Of a DNA stretch of 64,000 bases, positions 51,801 through 64,000 are shown piece by piece. The first letter of the stretch is position 1. Each line of letters opens with the position of its first letter. Source of the DNA: Parasitella parasitica (Eukaryota > Mucoromycota > Mucoromycetes > Mucorales > Mucoraceae); the NCBI GenBank assembly GCA_025201805.1, contig MU619325.1, positions 62,001-126,000 of the forward strand, written 5' to 3'. The position numbers and the translations under genes are program-made. The notes beneath the pieces are model-generated. The model did not search any database and was not told the DNA's origin. It was given only the letters and a program-made list of their open reading frames with translations.

Positions 51801-54800
51801 TCAGGGGTAAATGTGTACGGCCATCGTCTATTCGGGCCACTTCCCGACTGCTCTACCTATCTCTGTCAGTGGGAATTCGATATTGGTCGCATCACGGGCG
51901 AGATCAAGCCTTCATTCTTGTTGGGATTATCCTGCTTTGGGCAATCGTTTGCCTATAATTTGATCGACGAAGACAATGCTGTGCCTCAAGAGTTGACGTC
52001 CAAGGATTTACCTGACGTTACTTTTATCAAATTGTATGTCCAAGAAGTGGATGTCTGTCTGATGAGTATGAACAGTGCGACAAACATCGCCATTCAAGAC
52101 GGCATTCTGCTTGAGTTTGACAACTTGATCAATGTCAAGTACAGCCAAAGAATCACCCTTAAAATACCTTCCATCTTGGCCCGTTGTTTGGCGAACCCGG
52201 ATCAGGCTCGAGGCGACTCTTCCGCAGAGGACAATGAATACTCTTGGGTAGAGGTTGCCAAAGCAGACCTAGGCCTCAATGTCTCCATATTCAGACACAC
52301 CGCAGAGTGGGAAAAGGCGCGCAATGAGCAGCAAACTTTCATCCGTACACAGGATTACGCTACGCGCCGATGTGTACGTTTATACGAGGAAGTGGATACA
52401 GCGTCTCAGAGTAAGTTTTATGAAAAAAAAAAAAAAAAAAAGTTGCATGTACCAGGCAGTTGTCGTAACGCTTGTATGTTTGATAGTATCTCGATCCTCC
52501 ATGCGGTCTTCAACCGAGCATTATGTAGGCATGGTGTACGCCCCTCCATTCCGGCCTTTTATGTTTGGCCGTGTGGAAGACAAGTCTGTTCTCTATGACG
52601 ATAGCTCATGTGCTTCAGGTGAGCCATCTCCAGGAAGTGTGAGAGGTGCAGGCTACAGCAGAAATGGCAGCATTAATGGGCCTAGCGCTATGATGATGCC
52701 AGGCGGGTCTGACGACGATGATGCTGACGAGCAAGAAGTTGGATCTGATTTCGAATTTGATGAAGACATGTTTGATAATTACTCTATCCACACTGGAATT
52801 TCTGGAAAGGATAACGACTCTTTCCACACCGCCAAGAACTCTGCCGAAGACGATGAGGAAGACTCTTTCTCAATGGCAGATGACTACTCCATACACTCAC
52901 GAAACTTTGGCACTGGTTCATCAAGCGATGATGCTGAATATGATTGCACGTCCTCTTCAAATCAGAAAAATGAAGACAGCAGAAATAGACGACGAAAACC
53001 AGAAAAGGATCTCAAAGCAGCTATACCCCCATCTATTCCATACAGTGATTATCTCAGAAGATTCAAGATCCTGCGTTCAAACTCTGAACACGATTATGGA
53101 GGATTTTTCCATCCTTTTATGCCACCATCTCAGCCTCATTTTGTGCCTGAAAAGGCAGACCCTGGAAACTACTCAACCCCGTACCAAGCAGCAGAAAATA
53201 CAGAGCCTCACGATTACTTTTCTACTACCGAAACAGCTGATCATACAAACCATATGAGCAGCAATATCGATAGCAAAGATGCATATGGGAAGGGTAACGA
53301 AGTAATTGCTACCACTGTGATTGAAGCAACAAGGTCTGTCACTATCCTTGTTACGCCAATCTTGGTCAAAGTCGCTCAGGAATTGGCGGAAGAAATTATC
53401 AAGGACGATTGGGATTTGGAGACCATGCTGGATGCTCTTCAGATGGAGTACATTGGACAACTGACTCGCTACTTGACCAATCAGTACATTTGCACCCGCT
53501 TTGCAGTCATCCTGCCCCAAACATACTTGCACTTTATCCAAAATGCAACCGTTCCAAACGACCTGCCTTCGTACAAGCACGGCGAATCCTTTGTCAAAAC
53601 ACAATACAACCCAGACGACACAATCTTGTGCTCGGCAGACCTCTTTTTGAACGAGTTCAAGATGGTTGGAAGTGTCAGATTTGAGGACTTTGCGTTTGCT
53701 GAAAAGAAGAATAAGGTGGCCGAATCCAAGCTGGTGCTACAAGAATACCGAGTGCACATTGATGCTGGCGAGATGGGAGCAACCGTGCAGTACGTTTCCA
53801 AGCAGTATGCAAGACAATCCATTGCGTTTGGCATTCCTTATGAATCTTTGCGCAACAAAAACCTCCACAACAACATGGCCGACCAGGAAACCTTAGTAGA
53901 CGAGCTCGTGATGCTTGATCTCGCTGTCAAGGGATTCAACTTTAAACTGCTCGGCGCAAGAGTGCCAAACTTTGCCGAACTAAGTGTAGATAGTGTGGAT
54001 ACCATCATCATTACGGAATCTGTCGAGATTTTGGTCGGTGCTGTGTATTCCTGGCTCGTGTTTGTGGATGATTTAAAGGGCATTCTGGAGAGCTTCCAAG
54101 ACCAACGCACTAGCCAGGTACAGGTGTTTATCAACGAAATTGCAAACTACTCGATCAGTCAAGGTGTTGTGGGCGATCCTGTCTTTTTAAATACCCCCGC
54201 TACTATGCTCAGGTTGGGATCGCGCAACTTTAGAGACGATTGCGGCTGGAAATTACTAGCACGTATGCGGCATTGCTTGAGGTCTATGCCCTCATCTAAA
54301 CGCGAGGAACTGCAGTACCGATTAACATCAGGAGGCGCCCTACAGGGCATTGATTCAGAAGCCATCTATGAGAATGTGGTAAATACATTTTCTCATTGGC
54401 GTAGCTGGGAAGTTGCCTATAGTGATATCACACGTTGCCGCCTGTTTACACAGCCCTTCAACAAGACTGTAGCTCAAGATGGAGGCGAATTTGCCCCCAA
54501 GGACATGACAGATGAAGTGGTTCGCTTCCTGATATCCTCTGCTAATTTTGCCAAGGCTAAACTCGGCGAATTCAAATTTACCATTTACGAGGAAGAAACG
54601 TCTGAATCCAGTAAAGAGGAGAACAGCATATCCATCCGATCCTTAACATTTCTTCTTGAATGTCTGTTTAAAGCATCTTCTATTGCCTCTGCGCCAGAAC
54701 ACAGTCAAGCCAGGAATGAAAATCGAAAAACACTGGCTGTGCCAGATGGTTACCTTGATGTGGTTACAAAAGTGAGTTTGGGCGAAATCGACATATCTAC

Positions 54801-57800
54801 AAATCCCATTATTTTGGCCTTTGCTAGACACATGCTTTTGGTGCAAAAGGTATTTACAGCCAAACTGCTTAACTTGTCGCATGCAAACAGGACGTCTGCG
54901 GCCGCTGCCGCCAACAGCTCCAAATCTGCTGGTGCTGTCGCAGCTTCTTCATCCGCAGTAGCCAAAAACAAGGACTTTAATTTTGATACTCTTCTTGGCA
55001 AGCTGGATATTGTAGCACAAGCATTACTCAGCCTGGACAAAATCCAAGTGATTGCGCATGCACAAGAATTGAGAATGGACACTACTGTGTCTGGCGTTAT
55101 AGCATCTGGCCTATTCTCAAATCCCAAGCTGGCACCTCTACAGTTGTCTATGCCGACTGAACGCAATTCAGATACGGGATCAGGCATACGAAGCTCCAAC
55201 CGCGGCCGTAAAAACAACCATGCTGATCCCCGTTTAGTCCTTGAAGCTACAAGTGGCATCAATTCAATCGACATCAAGTTTAGGGAAGAAATTAAACACA
55301 GCAGCAGTTCTGGGTCTATTCGAAGCAACGTACTACTTGGCATCATGCTTGAGAGGGCCAATGTCAACGCCAACATCACGCAGGTCCCCAGAATGTCAAG
55401 AAAGAATCCCCGAACAGAGATCACCAAGGATACTTTGAACATATTTTCCAACATCCACAAGTTCCATGTGCACGTACCTCAGAGTCTTTTGCGTCTTTAC
55501 GGGTTCGTGGAATCCTGGCAAACAGAGCAAGGCAGAAGGTACCATTTTATGTTTCAAAACCTGGTCAAGGAGTGGGAAGAGCAGCGAAGAGTGCAAGTTG
55601 CTGGCAGCACATCGACCGCCGCAGAAATGTCTAATGCTGCGCCTTTTGCCCTCACTGCACCTGCAACTACACGCCCCGTAGCACGACCAAAGAAGTTGAA
55701 GATGGATATCAAGCTCCAGTTCCTGCTGAACGAGTTTCTGATACAAGCTGATCTTTTGCCGTCTCTTAGCTTTGAGTATAGGATTTTGGATTTCTTTATC
55801 ATGGTCAACGAAACACGACCAAAATCAGGGCTTGTTCTCAAGTATGATTTCCAGTTGTCAAAGCAGGTCGTTCATCTCATAACAAAAGAGGACCGGAAGC
55901 ACAAGCACAGCAATAGTTCCAGCACTTTTAGCATACCAGGAATCCGCAGCATAGGAACAATCAAGAATGAAATGCACAGGGGAGCTCCTCAGCTGAAGCT
56001 CAAATCCAAGATTTCTATTGACATTATATCCTTGTCTCTCAATGCAAGCCTTATAGATTCGCTACTGACTGCCCAATCACTCGTCGGCAATGAAGTCAAC
56101 GAGCTTGTTGAAGTCTTGTCGTATTCCAAGAACAAGAACTCTTCTAGAGGACCTTTAGAGAAAGTTCCTGAGGCCGGACCATCGTCGCCCGATCGAGTGT
56201 TTAAATACACCATTGATGTCTCGTTGGATGGCCTTCAAGTGTCTGCATCTAGTCCTTCTGCTTTCGGCATGTTCAGGTCTAATCTGTTGGAGGCCTCGAT
56301 TTCGAATGACTGCATGAAAGGAGGAGATGCCGCTGACAAGCTTGGCTGGAAATTGCAAGCTCAAAACTTCTCGCTGTCTCTTGTTCACAATACGGTACAG
56401 GACATTGACGAGACGTTCATCGACAAAGAGGATAGTGTCTACCAAAGAAACTGCCTAGCATACATTTTGGTAGACTTTAGCGTGCAAAACTACCTACCCA
56501 CTTGCACAGCCGCAAACTGTCAAAAGGGCACGCATGCTCATGCTTGCGACACCAACAAGCAAATGGGCGCTATTTTCATTGATTTCGCTCGCATCCAAAC
56601 CGTCATGCAGCCAATTGCGCTAGGAAAATTAGCGGAAATGTACATTTATTATGATGCAGAACTTGGGAAAAAAAAGTTGATGAAGAAGGCTGAAATCGAC
56701 CAACTCTCAGCAAACACAAAACGCATCGTTCAGTCTATTTCCAACAAGAATGAGTGGCCGAAATCCTTGCAAGAAGAGCCTCAGTCGTTGCTGGAAGGTA
56801 AAATCATATGTCTGCACGTCCGCCGTTTGGGCGTCGCTATTCCCCTGAAGTCTCAATCTGATCTGCCATTATCATGCTCATCTGCTGCCGAGAGCTCAAG
56901 AGGTGTTAGTGCGCTTTTGTTGTCTGTTGTATCTATCGAGTTCATGACCAAAAATGCCGAGAAGGGTTCTCTACAGTTGGACAATCTTGTTTTACAGTTT
57001 GTAAAGCGGTTTGACCAAAACAGGGCAGAGCATTTCCTTTCAGAGAACCATCCTCGCATGAACCACGTCAGTTTGCCCTCTATATCGTGCCACGTATCCG
57101 CTTCCAAGGTGAAGCCACTGCAATCGGTTATAATTGATGCGCATGTAAAGGGGTTTGAAGTAGACGTCGACGGCACTATTGCTGATTACATCAACACGCT
57201 CAGCAACATCTATGTCAAGTCCAAAGATCGAGTAGACGCATTCACTGCAAAAGCAAACTTCAACCAATCGAAAACCCCTACTTTGCCTGAAGTCGAATCT
57301 CCAAGCACGTCTGAAGTCATCCATTTGGATCTTGAGTGCAGATTCCAGTGCGACAGTGGCACGATTCGCATGTATCCTAAGCGGCACTCTAGCGACGCAC
57401 ACCGTAACAAGAAAAAGTCAAAGTCCATGCGTATTCGTTCGTTTTACGACCGCAAACCAAACGAAGGAAACATGGCTATGGTCGAGCTTCCTGGGCTGAG
57501 TGCCTGGCTAATGTACCAGACGCCTCTTGGCGCCCATGCAAAAGTAATCGATGCTCCAAAGCGATTCCACGCCGATATTCTGATCCGTGAAAGCGTCAAT
57601 ACCCTACACCCTGCACTAGTTCAGTTCCTGATAGAGGTGGTGGCAGGCCTCAAGCTGGGCATACAGCAGTCGAGCGAGAGAAAGGCAGTGAGACCAGTCG
57701 ATTCCGAGAATGAGTCTAATTTGAATGCCTCGCTGTTCTTGCGTCTCTCAAAGACCCAACTGGATCTTAGTTGCCAGCCCTCGTGCAAAGTAATGTGCTC

Positions 57801-59820
57801 CATGGGCTGGGAGGAAAGCGAATTCATGGTGAATGCGTTCTCTAAAGACACAACATCCCGTACGATCAGCTGTGTAGGCTCTGTCAGAGAAATCACTACT
57901 GTGGTCAAGCATAACTTTTCTCCAGAAGCTTGCTTGACGGCTCGCGTTGATCGCATCTTGTTCAATGTTATGCTTACATCGCAAAGAGAAGGCGGGAAAC
58001 TGAAAGACGACATATCTGTCATTATAGATCTGCCAAATGTGCTGGGCGACCTCAACATGCGGCATTTGCAAGACCTTCTTATGCTTTATACCTGCTGGTT
58101 TGTGCAACCCATCGACCGTGCTCCCAAGTCCTCCAAGTCTCCAGCAGCAGCAGCAGCAGCAGCAGCAGATGTGCAGTTTATCGATAAGCACAGATCTCAA
58201 GCATCGACATCAGACAACGACGATTCATCCATGGAAGAAGCACCGGCACCATTTTCAAAGCATGTTGCAGTTGGCATAAAAGATATGAAATTCTCTGTTG
58301 ATCTTGGTCAGAACATTGGAATAATCACCTTGATACCAAGTACGCTATCATTCCAACTTCACCATATACCTCATGAGACAAAGGGGCTCAGCTTAATACT
58401 GGAAAAAATCAAGGTTTTATCCGAAGGACGATTAGTAGGTAAAGCTATATTCCTTCAATCTGTTATCTATGGTCGTGTGGATCAATCCATAAACAATGGG
58501 CAAGCCAAAGAAAACGCAGCTGTTTGTGTACGCTCTGAAGGTTTTACTGCAGCCTTCGAGTACGAGTACCAGAATATCTTGGATGCATCACAGCAATGTC
58601 TGGAACTAAATGTCAATTTCCTCAGAAACGCAAACAGATATGATCTGCAAGTCTCCATCAATTTGGATGCTTTGATAGCCAGACTGTCGATAAAGACTGT
58701 GCCTGTAATCATTACAATGATGCAGAAGTTTGATGAGCTCCTGAAGAAGAAGAAATCAGAGGCTGGCATGGGGCCGGATTACTACGATACCGAGATGCCA
58801 AAGACGATGGTTATTGCACGGAACCACTTGCTGTCAGAAGAAGAAGAAAGACAGAACGATCTGTATGAAAATTCGTCTGTACAAAGTCGAGTCATTCTCT
58901 GCATCAAGGCTGTTGAGTTTATCATTTATCCCAGTCAATTTCAAGATTCGGATAATGTGGATGTCCGAGCAAAACAATTCAAAGTCGACTTGCAAGAGTT
59001 GCCACGCACTGCAGAAGGTATCCATAGAAAAGTGGTCATCACTCTTTTCAGTGCTGCATTGGCAAAGAATGTGCCCAGCATTGAACTCATGGACCGCTAC
59101 AGCCGACCATTGCCTCCTCCTGGATCAAAAGTCAGAAACCTAGGCGGAACCAAGATCTTTGGTATCCCAGGTACAGAAATCAGCATGGAGTCTACGCAAT
59201 TGGATAGACACATCACGCATGAGTTTGCTGCAAACTTTGCTGGCCGTATTGGCGTTTCGCTAAATATTGGGTTAATCAAACACTTGCAAGAAATGATCAA
59301 TATGTTCAACATGCAAGTCGAGCGTGCCTTTGTAAAGGACAAACCATATTTCTCGCCTTTACCAAGTCTTTCTGGTAGTTCCAACAACTTTGAAGAGCTT
59401 AATGAACTTATGGATAACAAGCGAAGAGAGCTACTGATATCGGGCTCGTCTAGCTCAACCACTCCTCCTCTCGCTCCTGCCCCAGCTACTTCTGCTCCTA
59501 CCACATCTGCTGCTTCTTTGCAAGCAGAGGGAATCGAAAAGAAAGAAGAGCCACCAAAGAAGGAGGAGCCACCAAAGAAGGAGGAATTGCCGAAAAAAGA
59601 GGAAGAAAAGAGCGCTCCAGTTGAGAAATATACCTATACATCTGTTAACTCTGTCAATTTCCAGCCTCAACTGCAAGTTATGGGCGAGGCTACTCCACCT
59701 GTTGAATGGCTTGGCTTGAAGAGAGAGCGCATTCCAGGATTAGTTCATGAAAATATTACGCTGCATTTAGATCAAATGACCAAGGTTATTTGGCGTTTCC
59801 TGGAATCTCAAGCTGATTAG
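48827..59820 (+). CDS. CSF1: Csf1/BLTP1 bridge-like lipid transfer protein
   Basis: Eight exons: 48827-49034, 49091-49240, 49294-50004, 50081-50385, 50455-50968, 51023-51742, 51805-52410 and 52487-59820, giving 3515 residues. An N-terminal membrane span (about residues 22-44, FWLFVVYCLVVIVVVIFFLFYF) anchors it in the ER. Family blocks include LLGGRILFKNLRYLS and RLFGPLPDCSTYLCQWEFDIGRITGE, as in Tweek/KIAA1109. The C-terminal FAANFAGRIGVSLNIGLIKHLQEMINMFNM is also typical. The repeating-beta-groove rod would move phospholipids between the ER and other membranes. Residues about 1115-1250 are acidic and disordered, an eight-Ala run lies near 2956, and Lys-Glu-Pro repeats lie near 3422. It is longer than yeast Csf1 (2958), mainly through these inserts. 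MCD4 follows 200 bp downstream. Confidence 0.93.
50056..50078 (+). repeat. 23-T homopolymer in CSF1 intron 3
   Basis: Forms the polypyrimidine tract directly before the acceptor TTTAG at 50080. Length is likely polymorphic. Confidence 0.9.
58142..58165 (+). repeat. (CAG)8 microsatellite coding poly-Ala in CSF1
   Basis: Eight CAG units read in the GCA frame give eight alanines in a disordered loop (SKSPAAAA...DVQFID). Confidence 0.9.
59539..59610 (+). repeat. 18-bp tandem repeat coding KKEEPP in CSF1
   Basis: About four degenerate units of AAGAAGGAGGAGCCACC(A) code KKEEPPKKEEPPKKEELPKK, a charged low-complexity linker before the conserved C-terminus. Confidence 0.9.
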
Positions 59821-60017
59821 TTTCATAGATACACAGAAAATCGTTCTCTTTTATTTAATAAACATGTCCTTTTTGAATCATTTAAAAATTGTTCCTTGAC
59901 TCAAATCAACTATTTACTGGCCGGATGTTCAATTTGAGGTGCAAGACAAATTGGCTTTTGATCAAGATATTGATAAAAGTTGCACTTTTTCTTTCAAAAA
60001 AACAAAAAGAAAAAATT

Positions 60018-63000
60018 ATGCTGCCACGTACAGGCCTGCTAATCATTGGTGTGATCTTTCACATTGTATACTTGTTTAGTATCTTTGACATATACTTTAC
60101 TTCGCCACTTGTGCATGGCATGAAACCACACAAAAGTCCAGTAGACCCTCCTGCTGATAGACTTGTATTGATTGTAGGCAGGTAGCGAGTAATTCGAGAT
60201 TTTACAGCAAAAAAAAACTAACTTCTTTATAGGGGATGGATTAAGAGCTGATAAACTATTCGAATTGGACGCAAACCAACAAACCAGAGCACCTTTTTTC
60301 AGAAACATAATAGAGAGCAAAGGCACCTGGGGTGTTTCTCATACGCGTGTGCCTACAGAATCCAGACCAGGACATGTCGCAATCATTGCTGGTTTCTATG
60401 AGGATGTCAGTGCTGTCACCACTGGTAAATCTGCTTCGAAGCGTCTGCCCTGAAAATACCGCCTCTAACTTTGTCATCATAGGTTGGTCAATGAACCCCG
60501 TTAATTTCGATTCAGTCTTCAATCAATCACATCATACTTGGTCTTTTGGGTCGCCGGATATTCTGCCAATGTTTCAGCAAGGCGCCAGTGATCCTAGCAG
60601 AATCGAAACGTTCATGTATCCTGCAGAGTATGAAGATTTCACGGGAGGTTAGTCTGGTTGCATTTGAGGATCGTAATAGACATTCATGGTTCTACTGTAG
60701 AGGGTTCCAAGTTGGATGTATGGGTGTTTGATCATGTAAAGGAGCTTTTCGAAAAGGCAGAAGTTGATAAAGCATTAAATGAAAAATTGCGCCAAAAGAA
60801 GATTGTCTTCTTTTTGCATTTACTCGGACTGGACACGAATGGCCATGGATTCAGACCAATGTCCAAAGAGTACTTGGACAATATCAAATTGGTAGATCGA
60901 GGCGTCAAAGAGACGGTTCAGCTGATTGAAGATTTCTACGAGAACGACGGCAAGACAAGCTATGTATTTACAGCTGATCATGGAATGAATAACAGAGGCG
61001 GCCATGGCGATGGACATCCTGACAATACTCGCACTCCTATCATAGCCTGGGGTGCCGGTGTGCGCAAACCTATCAAATCACACCTTGGACACGATGAATT
61101 TTCAGCGCCATGGGGATTAAATCACATTCAACGTGATGATATTCAACAAGCTGATATTGCGCCTCTGATGGCACATTTGATTGGTATTGATTTCCCAGTA
61201 AATTCAGTGGGTGAACTCCCATTGAGCTATTTGGATGCTGATGAAAAGACTAAAGCTGAAGCTGCTTTCTCCAACGCTCGTCAGATTCTAGAACAGTATC
61301 AAGTAAAGCATAGTAAGTTTTTTTTTTTTTGGCTTGTTAATGATTTCGGCTTCTTACACTGTATATATCAGATCAAAAGGAGGAGCTTGAGCTCTTCTTT
61401 AGACCATTCTCTCAATTATCAGGAAGAAATGACCCCGATGTGCTTGTTATTGAGATTCAAGCTTTGATCAATGGCCACCAATACATTTTAGCAGAGAGAA
61501 AGTCAAGAGAGCTCATGACTCACTGTCTTGAGGGCTTACGCTATTTCCAAACTTACGACTGGCTCTTCTTGAGAAGTGTGGTAACTGCTGGCTACATTGG
61601 ATGGTGCATATTCTGTCTTGAGTTTGTGGTTCGCAACTTTGTCCTTCGTTCGCAATCTCAGCTGTCTTTGTCGATCAAATCTTGCCTCACAGTAAGTACA
61701 GATATTTTGCCCATTGCAGATACTTATAGGCTTTGCCAGATTGATTTCTTCTCGTTGGTGATCCTCGGTGGCCTATATTCCATGCTGTGGATTCAGAAAA
61801 TGCCCAAGTTGTACTATGCCTACGTGCTATTCCCTGTGTATTTCTGGAATCAGATTCTTCGTAACTATCGTTCATTGTCTGGTGCGTTGCGACTTGGTAT
61901 AAAGAATGGCCTTGTCAAATCTGCCACTGCTGTCATTGCAGCCTTACTATTTCTGGAAGCTTTGGTGTTTAGCTTTTTTCACCGTGAAATGTTAAGTGCC
62001 ATATTTATTCTATTGTCTGCTTGGCCTTTGGTGATGCCGTCAAGAGTTCGATCTGAAAACAAATTCCTTCTTGCGAGTTGGGCTGTATCATGCATTTGCA
62101 CTAGTGTCTTTACACTCTTGCCGGTTGAAAAAGGCCAGGACATCAATCTTGTGTAAGTCTTTCAGAGAGGCAATCGAAAAAATAGAAACCAACAAGCTTT
62201 ATAGTGTACTAGGAGGTATATTTGGCGTCTTGGCAGGTGTGTTTGCTCTACATAATCTCAAACAAAACCATCGCATTAGCAAGCTCCAAAGTGCTATCAT
62301 TACCGTGCAGTTATTTGCAACAGTTGCTAGCATTTTTCTTGTTTGGTCTACTGCTTCAAGTCTTCAAAAACGTGAAGGGCTCCCTGCATTCAATCAGATA
62401 GCTAGTTGGGTTATCATTTGTAAGATGAGATGACTATTCAGGTCTTTATTTAATTATATAACTCACCTCTATTTTTCTTTTTTTTTCGCAGCCATTTCAA
62501 GTATTTCTCCATTTGTTTATCGTGGAAAGTCATCTGATGATTACTTGACAAGATTGCTAATCATCTGTTTTGCGTTTGCTCCTTTGATGACTTTACTCAG
62601 TATCTCATATGAACTACTGTTTTATGTCTTTTTCTGCACTACGGTCCTCATTTGGCTTGAAGTCGAACGTGCATTATACAAGGGCACTCGCTCAGCTGCT
62701 AATCGACCACTCAAAGGTAGCGATGGTCGTGCTGTTCTGTTCTTTTTATTCTTTATCGATGTTGCTTTCTTCGGTACTGGCAATGTAGCTTCGATGAGTA
62801 GTTTCTCACTGGAGAGTGTCTACAGGTTCACAACTATCTTTAATCCTTTCCTGATGGGCGCCCTCCTGATCATCAAGATCTTGATCCCCTTCTTTGTTGC
62901 TTCGTCTGTACTTGGTATACTCAGCTCCAGTGTCGATCTCCAGCCTTTTACTTTATTCTTGGCCGTCTTGAGTATATCAGACATTCAAACTATCAATTTC

Positions 63001-63186
63001 TTTTTCCTTGTCACTGACTATGGAAGTTGGCTTGAGATTGGTTCTTCTATTAGCCATTTCTGTATAGCAGAATTATTCATCATCTTTACAATGATCCTGT
63101 TTCTCTTGTCTAGACTCTTGGTTGGGCGCCTTGTCTTGCCAAAGCTCAACAAGATGATCAGTCAAATGAGACCTAAAAGTTTATAA
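60018..63186 (+). CDS. MCD4: GPI ethanolamine phosphate transferase 1 (Mcd4/PIG-N)
   Basis: Exons 60018-60177, 60233-60424, 60483-60647, 60701-61312, 61372-61691, 61740-62152, 62205-62419 and 62492-63186 give 923 residues (yeast Mcd4 919). It adds ethanolamine phosphate to the first mannose of GPI precursors in the ER. The lumenal alkaline-phosphatase-like domain shows [54 protein letters not shown], and metal-binding [25 protein letters not shown]. About 14 membrane spans follow. The first intron (60178-60232) needs a GC donor (GTAG|GCAGGT), the only way to keep IVGDGLR. A 48-nt in-frame segment (61692-61739) has GTAAGT...CAG ends; I treat it as an intron because it encodes polar residues absent from relatives. 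If retained, the protein has 939 residues. Confidence 0.94.
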
Positions 63187-63678
63187 AATTATCGACTCTC
63201 TTATTATTCTTATTATTAAACTTTTACATGACAAGTAAATTATATCAATCTCTGAAAAACCTACACCAGCATGAAAAGAAATAATTTTACCAGATAGCGG
63301 CAGTGTTCTTCAAGTTCAATCGCGGTTTTAGAGTGGATTTGGTAATAAGTTATAGGAGCGAACGACGACTAGCCTCCCATTATAAGATATTGCCGCTGCA
63401 ATATCATTTCATTTCAAATGGAAATAATGTGAAGTGTCGTACAATTGACGCACTTAAGAATTTGACAGGATATGTATACTATTCTAATACCGTAGAAAAC
63501 CTCTCTCTTGACGATCGAACGGTACCACTATAGCAAGATATTATGATTGTGATATCTAAAAATCTAAGAACATGTTGGATCGCTAGACGCATGCCTAAGA
63601 AATCTGCAATGTCTAATGAGAGTAACGCTCTACTTGCCATGTTGAGGTATAATTCCATCAAGACCCTTGTTTGAGCAG

Positions 63679-63710
<32 letters not shown>

Positions 63711-64000
63711 GCTTCACGATCATACAATAGTGTTGAATTACAATATGCATCATAATTACCTGGAGTTTTGTAGCATAACCACATAACTTAATGAAGAGGA
63801 CAATATATCTTTTTTTACCACTGTTAAAGCGAGCAACCAAGTTTTACATTGCTGTTTACCGTCAAGAGGATAGTTTAGATATTTATTAAAAAAAAAGCAA
63901 AGGGTAATGTAGATTGAAAAATACAGCAAAGGATACCCAGATTCAAATGTGTCGACCGATAATGCCTGTGGGAAGCGTGATCTTATCAATGATGTCGGTG
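63187..64000. other. 814-bp 3' region with 31-A homopolymer
   Basis: Only short ORFs without domains. A run of 31 A at 63679-63709 could be a genuine homopolymer or the fossil tail of a retrotransposed sequence; no coding remnant is recognised beside it. Confidence 0.5.

Noticed and set aside
63479..63989. Minus-strand ORFs near the end of the window
   Set aside because: Phe-rich stretches come from the poly-A run; no domain.

Overview
The window is nuclear DNA from a filamentous fungus, most likely an early-diverging Mucoromycota species of the order Mucorales. The evidence is dense genes with many short GT-AG introns of about 45-100 bp, AT-rich spacers, and a GH85 endoglycosidase very close in length and sequence to Mucor Endo-M. 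There is also a decayed DDE transposase of a type common in Mucorales, and the full set of eukaryotic housekeeping genes. I found no operons, CRISPR arrays or bacterial features. Almost every gene is split, so the gene models below were joined by hand from splice sites, reading phase and family similarity recalled from memory. No search was run.

Region by region. 0.1-9.8 kb: thaumatin-like secreted protein (-), THO complex subunit 1 (-), telomere protein Pot1 (+, divergent from THO), Endo-M-like ENGase (-), an orphan protein (+) and a ubiquitin-like/WLM metalloprotease (-). 11.0-15.2 kb: tubulin cofactor A (-, too fragmented to show as a long ORF) and an Itc1-like WAC/DDT chromatin-remodelling subunit (-). 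15.2-19.4 kb: a 4.2 kb AT-rich island with no convincing gene. 19.4-24 kb: two small unknown genes that meet tail to tail 8 bp apart, an Age2/SMAP-type ArfGAP (+) and an Old Yellow Enzyme (-). 24.9-31 kb: ATP synthase subunit h, a membrane-anchored GH18 chitinase, a purine/xanthine permease (all +) and an IFRD-family protein (-). 31.5-39 kb: a pepsin homologue whose second catalytic Asp is Asn, an assembly gap, a GPI-anchored Cys-rich protein (-) and a DDE transposase relic. 39.3-48 kb: Atg22-like transporter (+), RPA large subunit (-), a stand-alone calcineurin A C-terminal-domain protein (-) and O-acetylhomoserine sulfhydrylase (+). 48.8-63.2 kb: the 3515-residue bridge-like lipid transfer protein Csf1 and the GPI-anchor ethanolamine phosphate transferase Mcd4 (both +).

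Functionally this is ordinary euchromatin with no biosynthetic cluster. Some neighbours share themes: Csf1 and Mcd4 are adjacent, and yeast and metazoan work links the Csf1/BLTP1 family to phosphatidylethanolamine supply for GPI-anchor synthesis, which is Mcd4's reaction. Pot1 and RPA1 are both single-strand DNA-binding proteins.

The most unusual items are the gene encoding only the calmodulin-binding C-terminus of calcineurin A, the apparently inactivated aspartic protease with a 9-nt micro-exon, and at least four introns that need GC rather than GT donors.
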